DNA of 12,510 nucleotides. It comes from an uncultured Flavobacteriales bacterium. Lineage in GTDB: Bacteria > Bacteroidota > Bacteroidia > Flavobacteriales > Crocinitomicaceae. A program made the translations under genes and the position numbers. The notes below the pieces were generated by a model. That model saw only the letters and a list, made by a program, of their open reading frames with translations, searched no databases and had not been told where the DNA came from. The DNA lies in NCBI GenBank assembly GCA_946479125.1, contig CAMLET010000035.1, positions 1 to 12,510 of the forward strand, given 5' to 3'. Positions 1 through 6,945 of this stretch are shown piece after piece; position 1 is the stretch's first letter; every line of letters begins with the position of its first letter.

Positions 1-1
1 A

Positions 2-1585
2 AGTCCTACTACCGGCGGTTCATTTGGTACATTTTGGACCGAAGATTTTGGGACACAAAGCTGTGTAAGTCAGAATAACCGTGTAATAAGTTATACCGGT
101 TCCAATGGTCTTTGGACAGAGGCGGTTACAACAGATGCTGGTAATGGAAACCAGTTTTTTGTCAGCAGTACTGAAGCAGGAATGGGAGCAACAGCTTGTG
201 GTGATGGCTGTATAGCGAACGGTGCTCTTATGAATAAAACACTTCATGTTGGAAATGTTTCTACGTCACCAGCCGCTTTTGTTTTTTGCCCAACGGGTGA
301 TTGTGGGGCAGCCTATGATGCGGGCTTTTTTGATGGAACTGTTGCTACCGATAGAAGAGCTGAATCTCCAACGATTAACTGTTCCGCGCATACAAATATT
401 CAACTCAGTTTTAATTACCTGGAAGGTGGTCAGGGAGCAACGGATAATGGACAAGTTTGGTACTTCGATGGTGCAGTATGGTCTTTATTGGACGATTTGG
501 TGAAAAGTCCGGCTGGTGGTTGTGGTACTCAAGGACAGTGGACAGCTTACGCAGTAAATCTGCCGGCATCTGCAAATAATAACCCTTCAGTAAAAATAGG
601 GTTTAGATGGGTTAATAATGATGACGCTTCGGGCAGTGATCCTTCTTTTGCAGTTGATGATATCGCTCTTGCAGAATTACCACCTGCAGAATCATTCACC
701 TGTGAATATTTCCCGGCAGATCCTGTGGCAACTTTCGGAACACCAAGGGAAGCGACAATTCAGGATATCACACCTTTGGAATATTGGATTTTGGACAGAA
801 ATGTGGGTACAGCGAGTAAGCATGTTACGCTTTCCTGGGACAATTACAGTGCAATCAATTCACCCGCAGCTTCTCAAGTTATTCGCTGGGATGGTGCAAT
901 ATGGAGAGATCATACAAACGGAGGAATAACAGGCGTTCCTTCAAATGATGTAACATGTACCACACAGGCAATTTGCGGTACACTTATCTCAGGAACTATT
1001 GTTTCCAGTTTCAGTCCCTTCACTTTTGGGATTCCTACAGTACCGCTTCCTGTTGAACTTTCCCATATTTCTGCTCAATTGGTAGATAGAGTGGCTCGTA
1101 TTCACTGGATTACAGAATCGGAAACAAATTCAGATTATTTCACCGTAGAAAAAAGTACAGATGGCTTCCAATTCAATGCAATTGGAACGAAAGCGGCAGC
1201 AGGAAATTCATTGACAAAAATTGATTATTATTTCAATGATAATTACCTGGACGACGGTGTAAATTATTACCGATTGAAGATGGTCGATCGTGATGGAACA
1301 TCTTCTTACAGTACAATCGTACTTATCGATTTCAAGCGTGCGGAGGGAGAAATCAGAATGTATCCGAATCCAACATCCAAAATCTTGACTATTGATGCAA
1401 AACTGGAACACAGCGATGTTTATTCAATGGAAGTTGCTAATTCTTCAGGTGTGATTTTGCTTTCCGGATTGATGTCTGAAAACCAGGTGCAGTTGGATTT
1501 AAGTTCGCTGACCAACGGAATTTATTTTGTGACCGTTCGAAATGGAAGTGATGTTTTGGCTGTTGAGAAGGTGGTGAAAAATTAA
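2..1585 (+). CDS. T9SS-exported multidomain surface protein, 3' part (5' end outside window)
   Basis: The reading frame is open from the first bases of the window, so the gene begins upstream; 527 residues are visible, and the first in-frame ATG at 182 is internal. The C-terminal ~75 residues (window residues ~452-527) are a type A T9SS sorting domain: the YPNPT motif, a central hydrophobic strand pair, the LSSLTNGIYFVTV segment and a basic end (VEKVVKN). Such domains direct export across the outer membrane by the type IX system and are then removed. Ahead of it lies a fibronectin-III-like module (~350-445, with VELSHISAQL and NYYRLKMVDRDG). Residues ~120-225 resemble a MAM or jelly-roll module ending in FAVDDIAL. 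Several cysteines in the N-terminal half (for example ACGDGC and CPTGDC) suggest disulfides. No catalytic motif is evident. It is probably an adhesin or surface-matrix protein; the substrate is unknown. It ends 166 bases before metG and is probably transcribed separately. Confidence 0.9.
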   Translation, partial: SPTTGGSFGTFWTEDFGTQSCVSQNNRVISYTGSNGLWTEAVTTDAGNGNQFFVSSTEAGMGATACGDGCIANGALMNKTLHVGNVSTSPAAFVFCPTGDCGAAYDAGFFDGTVATDRRAESPTINCSAHTNIQLSFNYLEGGQGATDNGQVWYFDGAVWSLLDDLVKSPAGGCGTQGQWTAYAVNLPASANNNPSVKIGFRWVNNDDASGSDPSFAVDDIALAELPPAESFTCEYFPADPVATFGTPREATIQDITPLEYWILDRNVGTASKHVTLSWDNYSAINSPAASQVIRWDGAIWRDHTNGGITGVPSNDVTCTTQAICGTLISGTIVSSFSPFTFGIPTVPLPVELSHISAQLVDRVARIHWITESETNSDYFTVEKSTDGFQFNAIGTKAAAGNSLTKIDYYFNDNYLDDGVNYYRLKMVDRDGTSSYSTIVLIDFKRAEGEIRMYPNPTSKILTIDAKLEHSDVYSMEVANSSGVILLSGLMSENQVQLDLSSLTNGIYFVTVRNGSDVLAVEKVVKN

Positions 1586-1651
1586 TCTAAATTCTCCCTT
1601 CGCAAAAAAGTAGCGTTTTTATTTCTGCTGGTCTTTGGTTTTCGTATGTTC

Positions 1652-1671
1652 GGACGAATTGCAATTCGTCC
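1652..1671. repeat. Perfect 20-bp palindrome, candidate dispersed repeat
   Basis: GGACGAATTGCAATTCGTCC is identical to its reverse complement over all 20 positions. It lies 67 bases after the T9SS gene stop and 81 bases before the metG start. A short C-rich/G-rich pair (CCC at 1670-1672, GGGG at 1679-1682) follows. It could be a bidirectional hairpin, a protein-binding site or one copy of a short dispersed palindromic repeat. No U tract follows on the plus strand, so it is not a textbook terminator. Confidence 0.6.
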
Positions 1672-1739
1672 CTCCTAAGGGGAAATAGAATCCGTTGCCT
1701 TAATGTCTGAATATCTTTCAGTCTTAAAGTCCAAAAAAC

Positions 1740-1747
1740 TATCTTTG
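1740..1747 (+). promoter_or_regulatory. Bacteroidota -7 element of the metG promoter
   Basis: TATCTTTG matches the Bacteroidota sigma-A -7 consensus TAnnTTTG exactly and ends only 4 bases before the metG ATG. No clear TTG -33 element lies 19-21 bases upstream; TTTC near 1715-1718 is the nearest. If used, the transcript would begin at or within a few bases of the start codon, giving a leaderless or nearly leaderless mRNA. This fits the absence of a Shine-Dalgarno sequence. Confidence 0.5.
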
Positions 1748-1751
1748 CGCC

Positions 1752-3809
1752 ATGAACAAATCGAAATATACCGTAACAGCTGCTTTGCCTTATGCGAATG
1801 GACCTTTGCATCTTGGGCACGTGGCTGGTGTTTATCTTCCTGCTGATATTTTTGTACGCTTTTTACGTTCTAATAATCACGATGTTGCATTCATTTGCGG
1901 GTCTGATGAACATGGTGCAGCAATTACACTTCGTGCTAAAAAAGAAGGAATTACACCACGTGAAATCGTAGATAAATACAATAAGATTATTGGCGATTCT
2001 TTCAAGGATTTCAATATTTCGTTTGATATTTTTCACCGTACTTCTGAGCAAATTCACATTGAAACGGCTCAGGAATTCTTCAAAGTTTTGGAGAAAAATG
2101 GAAAGTTCATTGAACAAACTACAGAACAATACTTCGATGAGGAATTCCAGCAATTTCTTGCAGACAGATACATTACAGGTGATTGTCCGAACTGTGGAAA
2201 CGCAGGTGCTTACGGTGATCAATGTGAGAAGTGTGGAACAGATTTGAGTCCAACAGAATTGAAAAACCCGATTTCTACATTGAGTGGAAAAACACCCGTT
2301 TTGAAAAGTACTTCGCACTGGTTTTTACCGATGGATCAGCATGAAGAATGGCTGCGTCCATGGATCAAAGAAGGAATGTTGGACGGAAAGCAACAGCACA
2401 ATCCGAAAGAATGGAGAAACCAGGTGATTGGACAATCGCTGAGTTGGATTGATGGTGGACTTCATCCACGCGCAATGACACGCGATTTGGATTGGGGAGT
2501 TCCTGTTCCTCTTCCAAATGCTGACGGAAAAGTACTTTACGTTTGGTTAGATGCGCCGATTGGATACATTTCTGCAACCAAGCAATGGGCTTTGGACAAC
2601 AACAAAGACTGGAAAGATTACTGGTGTAACGAAGAACGAAAACTGGTTCATTTCATCGGAAAAGACAACATCGTTTTCCATTCAATCATTTTCCCAATTC
2701 TATTGAAAGGTCATGGAGGATTCATTCTTCCTGATAATGTTCCGGCATATGAATTCCTGAATTTGGAAGGCGATAAATTCTCAACATCAAGAAATTGGGC
2801 GGTTTGGCTTCACGAATATTTGGAGCGTTATCCGGACAAGATCGATGAGTTGAAATACACCTTGACGTGTATCGCTCCTGAAACAAAGGATGCTGAGTTT
2901 ACATGGAAAGAATATCAGGCTCGTGTGAATAACGAATTGGCTGACATTCTTGGAAACTTCGTGAACAGAGCTTTGGTTCTTACCCAAAAATATTATGAAG
3001 GAAAAGTTCCTGCTTGTGGTGAGTTGACAACAGCAGATCAGCAAGTATTAGATGAAATGAAAGCCATTCCACAAAGAATAGCGGATTTGGTTTACCAATA
3101 CAAATTGCGCGATGCACAGGCAGAAGCTATGCTCTTGGCTCGAATCGGGAATAAATATTTGGCAGATAACGAGCCTTGGAAATTGGTGAAAACTGATCCT
3201 GCTCGTGTAGAAACCATTATGCATATTGCTTTGCAAATTACTGCGAATCTTGGTTTGGTGTTAGATCCATTCTTACCAGCAACAGCGGCGAAATTGCGTG
3301 ATTTTATGAATATCGAAGCACAGCCTTGGTCGGAAAGTGGAAACTTGCTTATTAAAGCAGGAGATTTGACGAAAGTACCTAGTATTTTGTTCCAGAAAAT
3401 TGATGACGAGTTTGTTGCTAAAGAAGTAGAATTCCTGCACGCAGCACAGCCGGTTGTTGAAACCGCATTTCCACCACAAAAAGAAGAAACTTCTTTCGAC
3501 GATTTCACTAAAATGGACATTCGTTTGGGAACCATTGTTGACGCTATTCGTGTTCCGAAAGCAGACAAATTGTTACAGTTAACTGTAAATACAGGAATTG
3601 ACACAAGAACAATCGTTTCCGGAATAGCAGAACACTACACTCCTGAAGAAATAATCGGAAAAACGGTTGCTGTATTGATGAATCTGGCTCCTAGAAAAAT
3701 CCGTGGCGTTGAATCGCAGGGAATGATTTTGATGGCAGAAAACGAAGAAGGAAAGTTGAGCTTTATGGTTCCTGAAAAAGGCTTTGAAGCTGGAGGAGAG
3801 ATTCGATAG
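1752..3809 (+). CDS. metG: Methionyl-tRNA synthetase
   Basis: Cytosolic class I aminoacyl-tRNA synthetase (685 aa) that charges tRNA-Met, and initiator tRNA, with methionine using ATP. The Rossmann catalytic core carries the HIGH motif as HLGH (residues 20-23, in PYANGPLHLGH). The KMSKS loop reads KFSTS (342-346), with the second Lys replaced by Thr. A zinc knuckle of the connective peptide has four cysteines, C145, C148, C158 and C161, in two CxxC pairs. An anticodon-binding helical domain follows (~385-540). Residues ~580-685 form an EMAP-II/Trbp111-type tRNA-binding OB fold (FTKMDIRLGTI, LAPRKIRGVESQGM), which usually promotes dimerisation and tRNA affinity. The length is normal for the long bacterial form. 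The ATG at 1752 gives a complete N-terminus that begins just before the catalytic fold. It appears to be monocistronic. Confidence 0.98.
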   Translation: MNKSKYTVTAALPYANGPLHLGHVAGVYLPADIFVRFLRSNNHDVAFICGSDEHGAAITLRAKKEGITPREIVDKYNKIIGDSFKDFNISFDIFHRTSEQIHIETAQEFFKVLEKNGKFIEQTTEQYFDEEFQQFLADRYITGDCPNCGNAGAYGDQCEKCGTDLSPTELKNPISTLSGKTPVLKSTSHWFLPMDQHEEWLRPWIKEGMLDGKQQHNPKEWRNQVIGQSLSWIDGGLHPRAMTRDLDWGVPVPLPNADGKVLYVWLDAPIGYISATKQWALDNNKDWKDYWCNEERKLVHFIGKDNIVFHSIIFPILLKGHGGFILPDNVPAYEFLNLEGDKFSTSRNWAVWLHEYLERYPDKIDELKYTLTCIAPETKDAEFTWKEYQARVNNELADILGNFVNRALVLTQKYYEGKVPACGELTTADQQVLDEMKAIPQRIADLVYQYKLRDAQAEAMLLARIGNKYLADNEPWKLVKTDPARVETIMHIALQITANLGLVLDPFLPATAAKLRDFMNIEAQPWSESGNLLIKAGDLTKVPSILFQKIDDEFVAKEVEFLHAAQPVVETAFPPQKEETSFDDFTKMDIRLGTIVDAIRVPKADKLLQLTVNTGIDTRTIVSGIAEHYTPEEIIGKTVAVLMNLAPRKIRGVESQGMILMAENEEGKLSFMVPEKGFEAGGEIR

Positions 3810-3813
3810 ACAA

Positions 3814-3847
3814 CTCCCGCTGAGGAACGCTGAAGCTCGCAGAGGTG
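3814..3847 (+). repeat. Degenerate 10-bp tandem repeat, left inverted copy
   Basis: From 3818 there are three consecutive 10-bp units, CGCTGAGGAA, CGCTGAAGCT and CGCAGAGGTG, sharing the core CGCWGARG. The block is preceded by CTCC. It begins 5 bases after the metG stop. A second copy in reverse orientation lies at 4425-4457, and the two match at 27 of 33 positions. Blocks of this CGCWGARG style look like short dispersed non-coding elements. This one could also act as a 3'-end structure for the metG mRNA. Confidence 0.7.
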
Positions 3848-3884
3848 ATTTTATGGATTTAGGAATAATAGTTATCTAAATGCT

Positions 3885-4415
3885 ATGAAAAATCTCGCAC
3901 TACTTTTTTGTTTACTTCCAATTGTCCTTTTTTCTCAAGAATCACATAAAGCTCCTCATAATCAAGAATTGGTGAATTTCCTGTCCAAGGTTGATCACAT
4001 TGAATTGTGTGAACTGAAACCAGTAATGAATATTTATCCGATTTATAAGGGTCGAAGTTTTTGGATGCGAGTGGTTGATGCAGATACTGCGTATTTCCTG
4101 GAAACTCTATTAATTGAGAATTCAATTGATTCATCCCGAATAGGGAATAGAAAGAAAGCCAACGTTGAAGTGAAAAAGGAAATTGAATCTGTTCTTCTGC
4201 ATGATACATATGGACCTGTTTGGGTTGCATCATGTTACAATCCAAGAAATGGACTTCTATTCTTTGATGAAAAGAATCAACTCCTAGGCTATTTCGAAGT
4301 TTGTTTTGAATGCCATGGAGAAGCTAATTACCTAATTCCAGAGATTAATCTCAATAATCAGGGATTTGATAAACTGAAATCTCTTTTTAGCCGTGAAGGT
4401 TTGGAAGTTAATTAA
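3885..4415 (+). CDS. Small secreted or periplasmic protein of unknown function
   Basis: A 176-aa protein starting with a clear Sec signal peptide: MKN, a hydrophobic core (residues 4-16), then LFSQ with likely cleavage after Ser17 or Gln18. The mature part is ~158 residues, mixed alpha/beta, with no membrane segment. The C-terminal third holds the most distinctive patch, GLLFFDEKNQLLGYFEVCFE followed by CHG (residues ~123-145). The pattern of a strand, a DEKN turn and a second strand suggests a small sheet. C140 and C143 precede H144, formally a CxxCH heme-c motif, but it stands alone and late in a small protein, so cofactor binding is doubtful. The other cysteines are C9 (in the signal peptide), C42 and C117. 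I do not recognise a named family. The gene is bracketed by inverted repeat copies (3814-3847 and 4425-4457) and is convergent with the desaturase. The start at 3885 is chosen because it yields the signal peptide. Confidence 0.85.
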   Translation: MKNLALLFCLLPIVLFSQESHKAPHNQELVNFLSKVDHIELCELKPVMNIYPIYKGRSFWMRVVDADTAYFLETLLIENSIDSSRIGNRKKANVEVKKEIESVLLHDTYGPVWVASCYNPRNGLLFFDEKNQLLGYFEVCFECHGEANYLIPEINLNNQGFDKLKSLFSREGLEVN

Positions 4416-4424
4416 TGTTTAATT

Positions 4425-4457
4425 CCTTCTGCGTACTTCAGCGCTCCTCTGCGGGAG
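4425..4457 (-). repeat. Degenerate 10-bp tandem repeat, right inverted copy
   Basis: Read on the minus strand this is CTCC followed by the units CGCAGAGGAG, CGCTGAAGTA and CGCAGAAGG, the same architecture as the block at 3814-3847 (27 of 33 positions identical). It fills the 44-base gap between two convergent stop codons (4415 plus, 4460 minus). It may mark the 3' ends of both transcripts, but the stem is imperfect and there is no U tract. Confidence 0.7.
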
Positions 4458-4459
4458 AA

Positions 4460-5569
4460 TTAAGCTCTGGCAGGAACTGGCTCTGGTTTACCCAAATCGT
4501 ACAAGAAAGAAAAATGCGAAGCTACTGCTCCGGCAAATGTCTTGCTTTCTAAATATGGAACTCCAAATTCTTCTGCAGTTTCTTTCACTATTTCAGCGAT
4601 GTGCGGGTAGTGAACGTGCGAAATATAAGGGAATAAATGGTGTTCAACCTGAAAGTTCAATCCACCAACGTACCAGGAAATCCACTTGCTTTTACGAGCG
4701 AAGTTTGCTGTAGTTTGCAATTGGTGCATCGCCCAATCGTTTTCAATAACACCTTCAGTATTTGGAAGCGGGTGACTAGTTCCTTGAACAGTATGTGCTA
4801 ATTGAAACACCAAAGCAAGAATGAATCCTGCAATGCCTTGCATTAATAGAAATCCTCCAACGGTTACTCCAACTGGAAGTCCAACGATTGCGATTGGCAA
4901 GTAAAGTGCAACAAAGAAGTAGACGATTTTCACAGCGAAAATCAAAAGTAACTTGTTGGTATGACTTCTTTTATCCTCGCAAAAGTTTTGGTGACGACGG
5001 TATTGAATAAACTGAACAAAATCTTTCAATGTTACCCAGTACAATGTCAAAATAGAGTAGAAGAATACTACGTAGATGAATTGAAAACGGTGATAAGCTT
5101 TGCGTTCAGAGTGAGGACAAAAACGCATCATCAGTTTATCATCGATATCTTCATCCATTTCTGCAATATTTGTGTAGGTGTGGTGAAGAACATTGTGCTG
5201 CATTTTCCAATTACAAACAGATCCACCTAATAAATTAAGTGTGTGACCCATTAAATAATTGATTGTTTTGTTTTTTGAAAATGAACCATGGTTGGCATCG
5301 TGCATTACGCTCATTCCAATTCCCGCCAATGCAAATCCCATTAAGGCCCAAAGCCCAAGTTGAGCCCAGTTTGATAACTCAACGGTTTGCATTACTACAA
5401 ACGGAGCTAAATAAACGGTAAGTAAAATTGCGGCTTTAATGTACAGTTTTGCGTTTCCTTGTTTCTTAATCTGACGATCTGTAAAGTAGGTATCGACGCG
5501 TTTTTTTAGTGTCGGGAAGAAATGCTCAACGTCTTTTTTCTTCCACTTCACTGAACCAATATGACTCAT
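4460..5569 (-). CDS. Membrane fatty acid desaturase (acyl-lipid/acyl-CoA type)
   Basis: An integral inner-membrane di-iron desaturase (369 aa) that introduces a cis double bond into acyl chains using O2 and electrons from a ferredoxin or cytochrome partner. The three histidine boxes are present: HDANH (H90, H94), HNVLHH (H125, H129, H130) and QVEHH (Q307, H310, H311). The third box with Gln in first place is the hallmark of the COG3239 'front-end'/linoleoyl-CoA desaturase group. Hydrophobic spans lie near residues 43-62, 68-88, 206-228 and 232-258, with boxes 1-2 and box 3 on the same face. There is no fused cytochrome b5 domain, so electrons must come from a separate protein. H259, H266 and H282 may add metal ligands. 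Regiospecificity cannot be read from the sequence. It is transcribed alone; its upstream region holds an operator-like inverted repeat. Likely role: tuning membrane fluidity. Confidence 0.93.
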   Translation of the reverse strand: MSHIGSVKWKKKDVEHFFPTLKKRVDTYFTDRQIKKQGNAKLYIKAAILLTVYLAPFVVMQTVELSNWAQLGLWALMGFALAGIGMSVMHDANHGSFSKNKTINYLMGHTLNLLGGSVCNWKMQHNVLHHTYTNIAEMDEDIDDKLMMRFCPHSERKAYHRFQFIYVVFFYSILTLYWVTLKDFVQFIQYRRHQNFCEDKRSHTNKLLLIFAVKIVYFFVALYLPIAIVGLPVGVTVGGFLLMQGIAGFILALVFQLAHTVQGTSHPLPNTEGVIENDWAMHQLQTTANFARKSKWISWYVGGLNFQVEHHLFPYISHVHYPHIAEIVKETAEEFGVPYLESKTFAGAVASHFSFLYDLGKPEPVPARA

Positions 5570-5588
5570 TGTAATGTGTTATGGGGCG

Positions 5589-5623
5589 CAAGATACAGAT
5601 AAAATCTGGGTTTATCGGTAAAC
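5589..5623 (-). promoter_or_regulatory. Candidate desaturase promoter with operator-like inverted repeat
   Basis: On the minus strand TATCTTG (5595-5589) is close to the -7 consensus TAnnTTTG with one T missing, about 20 bases before the ATG. Upstream, GTTTA-TCGG-TAAAC (5610-5623, plus-strand reading) is an inverted repeat with perfect 5-bp arms. It covers the spacer and the place where the -33 element should be, where a repressor or activator would be expected. A second similar half, GGTAACC, lies beside it at 5624-5630. Confidence 0.35.
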
Positions 5624-5684
5624 GGTAACCACAATCTATTCAGTGACTTGGAAACTCAAAGTTGAAATGTTAACCATGAGAGAC

Positions 5685-5704
5685 ATACTTACCATGGTGA
5701 GTAT
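5685..5704. repeat. Imperfect 20-bp palindrome
   Basis: ATACTTACCATGGTGAGTAT is symmetric at 18 of 20 positions about a central CCATGG; the single mismatched pair would be a G-U or A-C in RNA depending on strand. It lies in the 171-base spacer between the barrel gene (stop at 5741) and the desaturase start (5569). A related direct partial copy, ACCATGAG, precedes it at 5673-5680. It could be a protein-binding site or a transcript-end hairpin for the barrel gene, but it has no U tract. Confidence 0.4.
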
Positions 5705-5740
5705 TTGATTTGTCAAGTAAATTTCCCGAAAGGTTTAGAT

Positions 5741-6391
5741 CTAAAACCGGTAACCTATAAATACGTTATTTTGGAAGAAGAAATCGGTAGAACCACGGGA
5801 AATAAAATCCAGTTTATCATTCATGAAAGCACCTAACTGTGCATTGTAGCCGATTTTCATATGATCTCCGATGACGTATGAAACGCCAATACTAGTGCTT
5901 GTAGTGAGATACGTACCTACTTCAATACAATTCATTTTCATTCGGTCCTGGAGGTAGTTGACATTGAAACCAAGTCCGACGAAAGGTTGAAAACGTGCAC
6001 TTTCTTTCAGTATGTAGCCGTTTGCAAAATTATACTGTACAATTCCACCAGCCATATACATTCGTGAACTCAAGTTTCCTAAACCAAGTCGGCCAAGACA
6101 GCCGGGACAGCGATCTTCTGCACCAACAACTTGATTAACCTTATCATGTGGCTGACAATAACCAAAATCACCGATGTATGTTTGGATACCAACGCTGAAA
6201 GAAGGATTGAGATTGTAAGTGGATTGTAGATTCACACCTCCGCGCCAAACTTCATTATTCAGCGTAAAGCCATTGCCAAGGTCACCGCAGTACTTTTGAG
6301 AGCCAGCACCCAGGCGAATTTCGAATTTGTTTTGAGCAGAAAGAATAGAACAGCTCGTCCCGATTAAGAAGGTTAAGATCAGTTTTTTCAT
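5741..6391 (-). CDS. Outer-membrane beta-barrel protein
   Basis: A 216-aa protein with a signal peptide (MKKLILTFLIGTSCSILSAQ, cleavage after residue 20) and alternating hydrophobic/polar strands typical of small Bacteroidota barrels: FEIRLGAG, FSVGIQTYIGDFGY, FQPFVGLGFNVNYL, TSIGVSYVIG and MKIGYNAQLGAF. It ends in FIGYRF, the terminal aromatic expected of barrels inserted by BamA. A loop holds C79, C95 and C98 (with C35 and C155 elsewhere), so disulfides or an extracellular knot are possible. The frame is open back to an ATG at 6484, but that would add 31 residues, overlap the preceding gene and bury the signal peptide, so 6391 is chosen. It lies 46 bases after the SRPBCC gene with its own plausible promoter in the gap. 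Substrate unknown; it may be a structural or uptake porin-like protein. Confidence 0.85.
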   Translation of the reverse strand: MKKLILTFLIGTSCSILSAQNKFEIRLGAGSQKYCGDLGNGFTLNNEVWRGGVNLQSTYNLNPSFSVGIQTYIGDFGYCQPHDKVNQVVGAEDRCPGCLGRLGLGNLSSRMYMAGGIVQYNFANGYILKESARFQPFVGLGFNVNYLQDRMKMNCIEVGTYLTTSTSIGVSYVIGDHMKIGYNAQLGAFMNDKLDFISRGSTDFFFQNNVFIGYRF

Positions 6392-6406
6392 AAGTAGAAT
6401 TTTTGA

Positions 6407-6437
6407 GAAAAATAGGAAAGTTTGTACTGATTTACAA
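6407..6437 (-). promoter_or_regulatory. Candidate promoter of the outer-membrane barrel gene
   Basis: On the minus strand TTG (6437-6435) is followed after 20 bases by TATTTTTC (6414-6407). This is a good fit to the Bacteroidota pattern of TTG, a spacer of about 19-21 and TAnnTTTG, with the final G missing. Initiation would fall near 6400, about 9 bases before the ATG at 6391. The -33 TTG directly abuts the stop codon of the upstream SRPBCC gene, so the barrel gene may be expressed independently of the operon. Confidence 0.45.
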
Positions 6438-6920
6438 CTATTTGTTTTCCAGTAAGATATCTTTCCATTTCTCACCTTCGGCAAACTCCTTAATTAATGC
6501 ATTCCGCTCTTCCAGAAACCGCTTCAGGTAATTCGTCAATACCAAAGCATTGAACACTTTTCCTAAAATACCCAAAGGCGATTCAAACTTGAAAACATCC
6601 GTCATTATGGTCTTTCCTTCGCGTTCTTCGAAATAATGATCGTGATAAATGGACTTAAACGCACCTTCCAGCATTTCATCCCGAAAATGGATAGGACTTT
6701 CGTATGCCGTAATCTTTGAAGTTAGTGTTTGACGAACGCCGAAATGTGTGGCGCGCCAAGTTACTGTTTCGTTCATTTTTATTAAACCAGACGTGCAGCC
6801 AGCAATTGCCTCTTCCTTCGTTTTTCCGGTGCTCAGTTTATGCAAATCAATACTAGTTGACAGATCGAATACGCGGTCTATTGGAGCAACTATTTCGGTT
6901 ATGAGTTTTATTTCTGGCAT
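6438..6920 (-). CDS. SRPBCC (START/Bet v1-like) family protein
   Basis: A 160-aa cytosolic protein with the helix-grip layout: a first strand at residues 4-11 (IKLITEIVAP), a short helical region (IDRVFDLSTSIDLH), a run of antiparallel strands (~50-115) and a long C-terminal helix ending NYLKRFLEERNALIKEF. The signature piece FKFESPLGILGKVFNALVLT resembles the SRPBCC subgroup annotated as 'SRPBCC family protein' or 'polyketide cyclase-like', which binds hydrophobic ligands. No catalytic residues are obvious. It follows the MpaB-type oxygenase by 25 bases on the same strand, so co-transcription is likely. A lipid or terpenoid carrier beside an oxygenase is a sensible pairing, but that is inference. 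No membrane segment or signal peptide is present. Confidence 0.85.
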   Translation of the reverse strand: MPEIKLITEIVAPIDRVFDLSTSIDLHKLSTGKTKEEAIAGCTSGLIKMNETVTWRATHFGVRQTLTSKITAYESPIHFRDEMLEGAFKSIYHDHYFEEREGKTIMTDVFKFESPLGILGKVFNALVLTNYLKRFLEERNALIKEFAEGEKWKDILLENK

Positions 6921-6945
6921 TTATTCCATTTTGTTTGCACGGTCT

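Noticed and set aside
1604..1627. Possible intrinsic terminator after the T9SS gene
   Set aside because: A-rich and T-rich runs could pair, but there is no GC-rich stem, so a terminator cannot be supported.
1863..2318. 151-codon open frame on the minus strand inside metG
   Set aside because: It lies wholly within a well-supported enzyme gene and its translation shows no recognisable domain.
3092..3604. 170-codon open frame on the minus strand inside metG
   Set aside because: It is antisense to the conserved C-terminal half of the synthetase, with biased composition typical of a shadow frame.
6392..6484. Longer start for the outer-membrane barrel protein
   Set aside because: It would overlap the SRPBCC gene and hide the signal peptide that begins at 6391.
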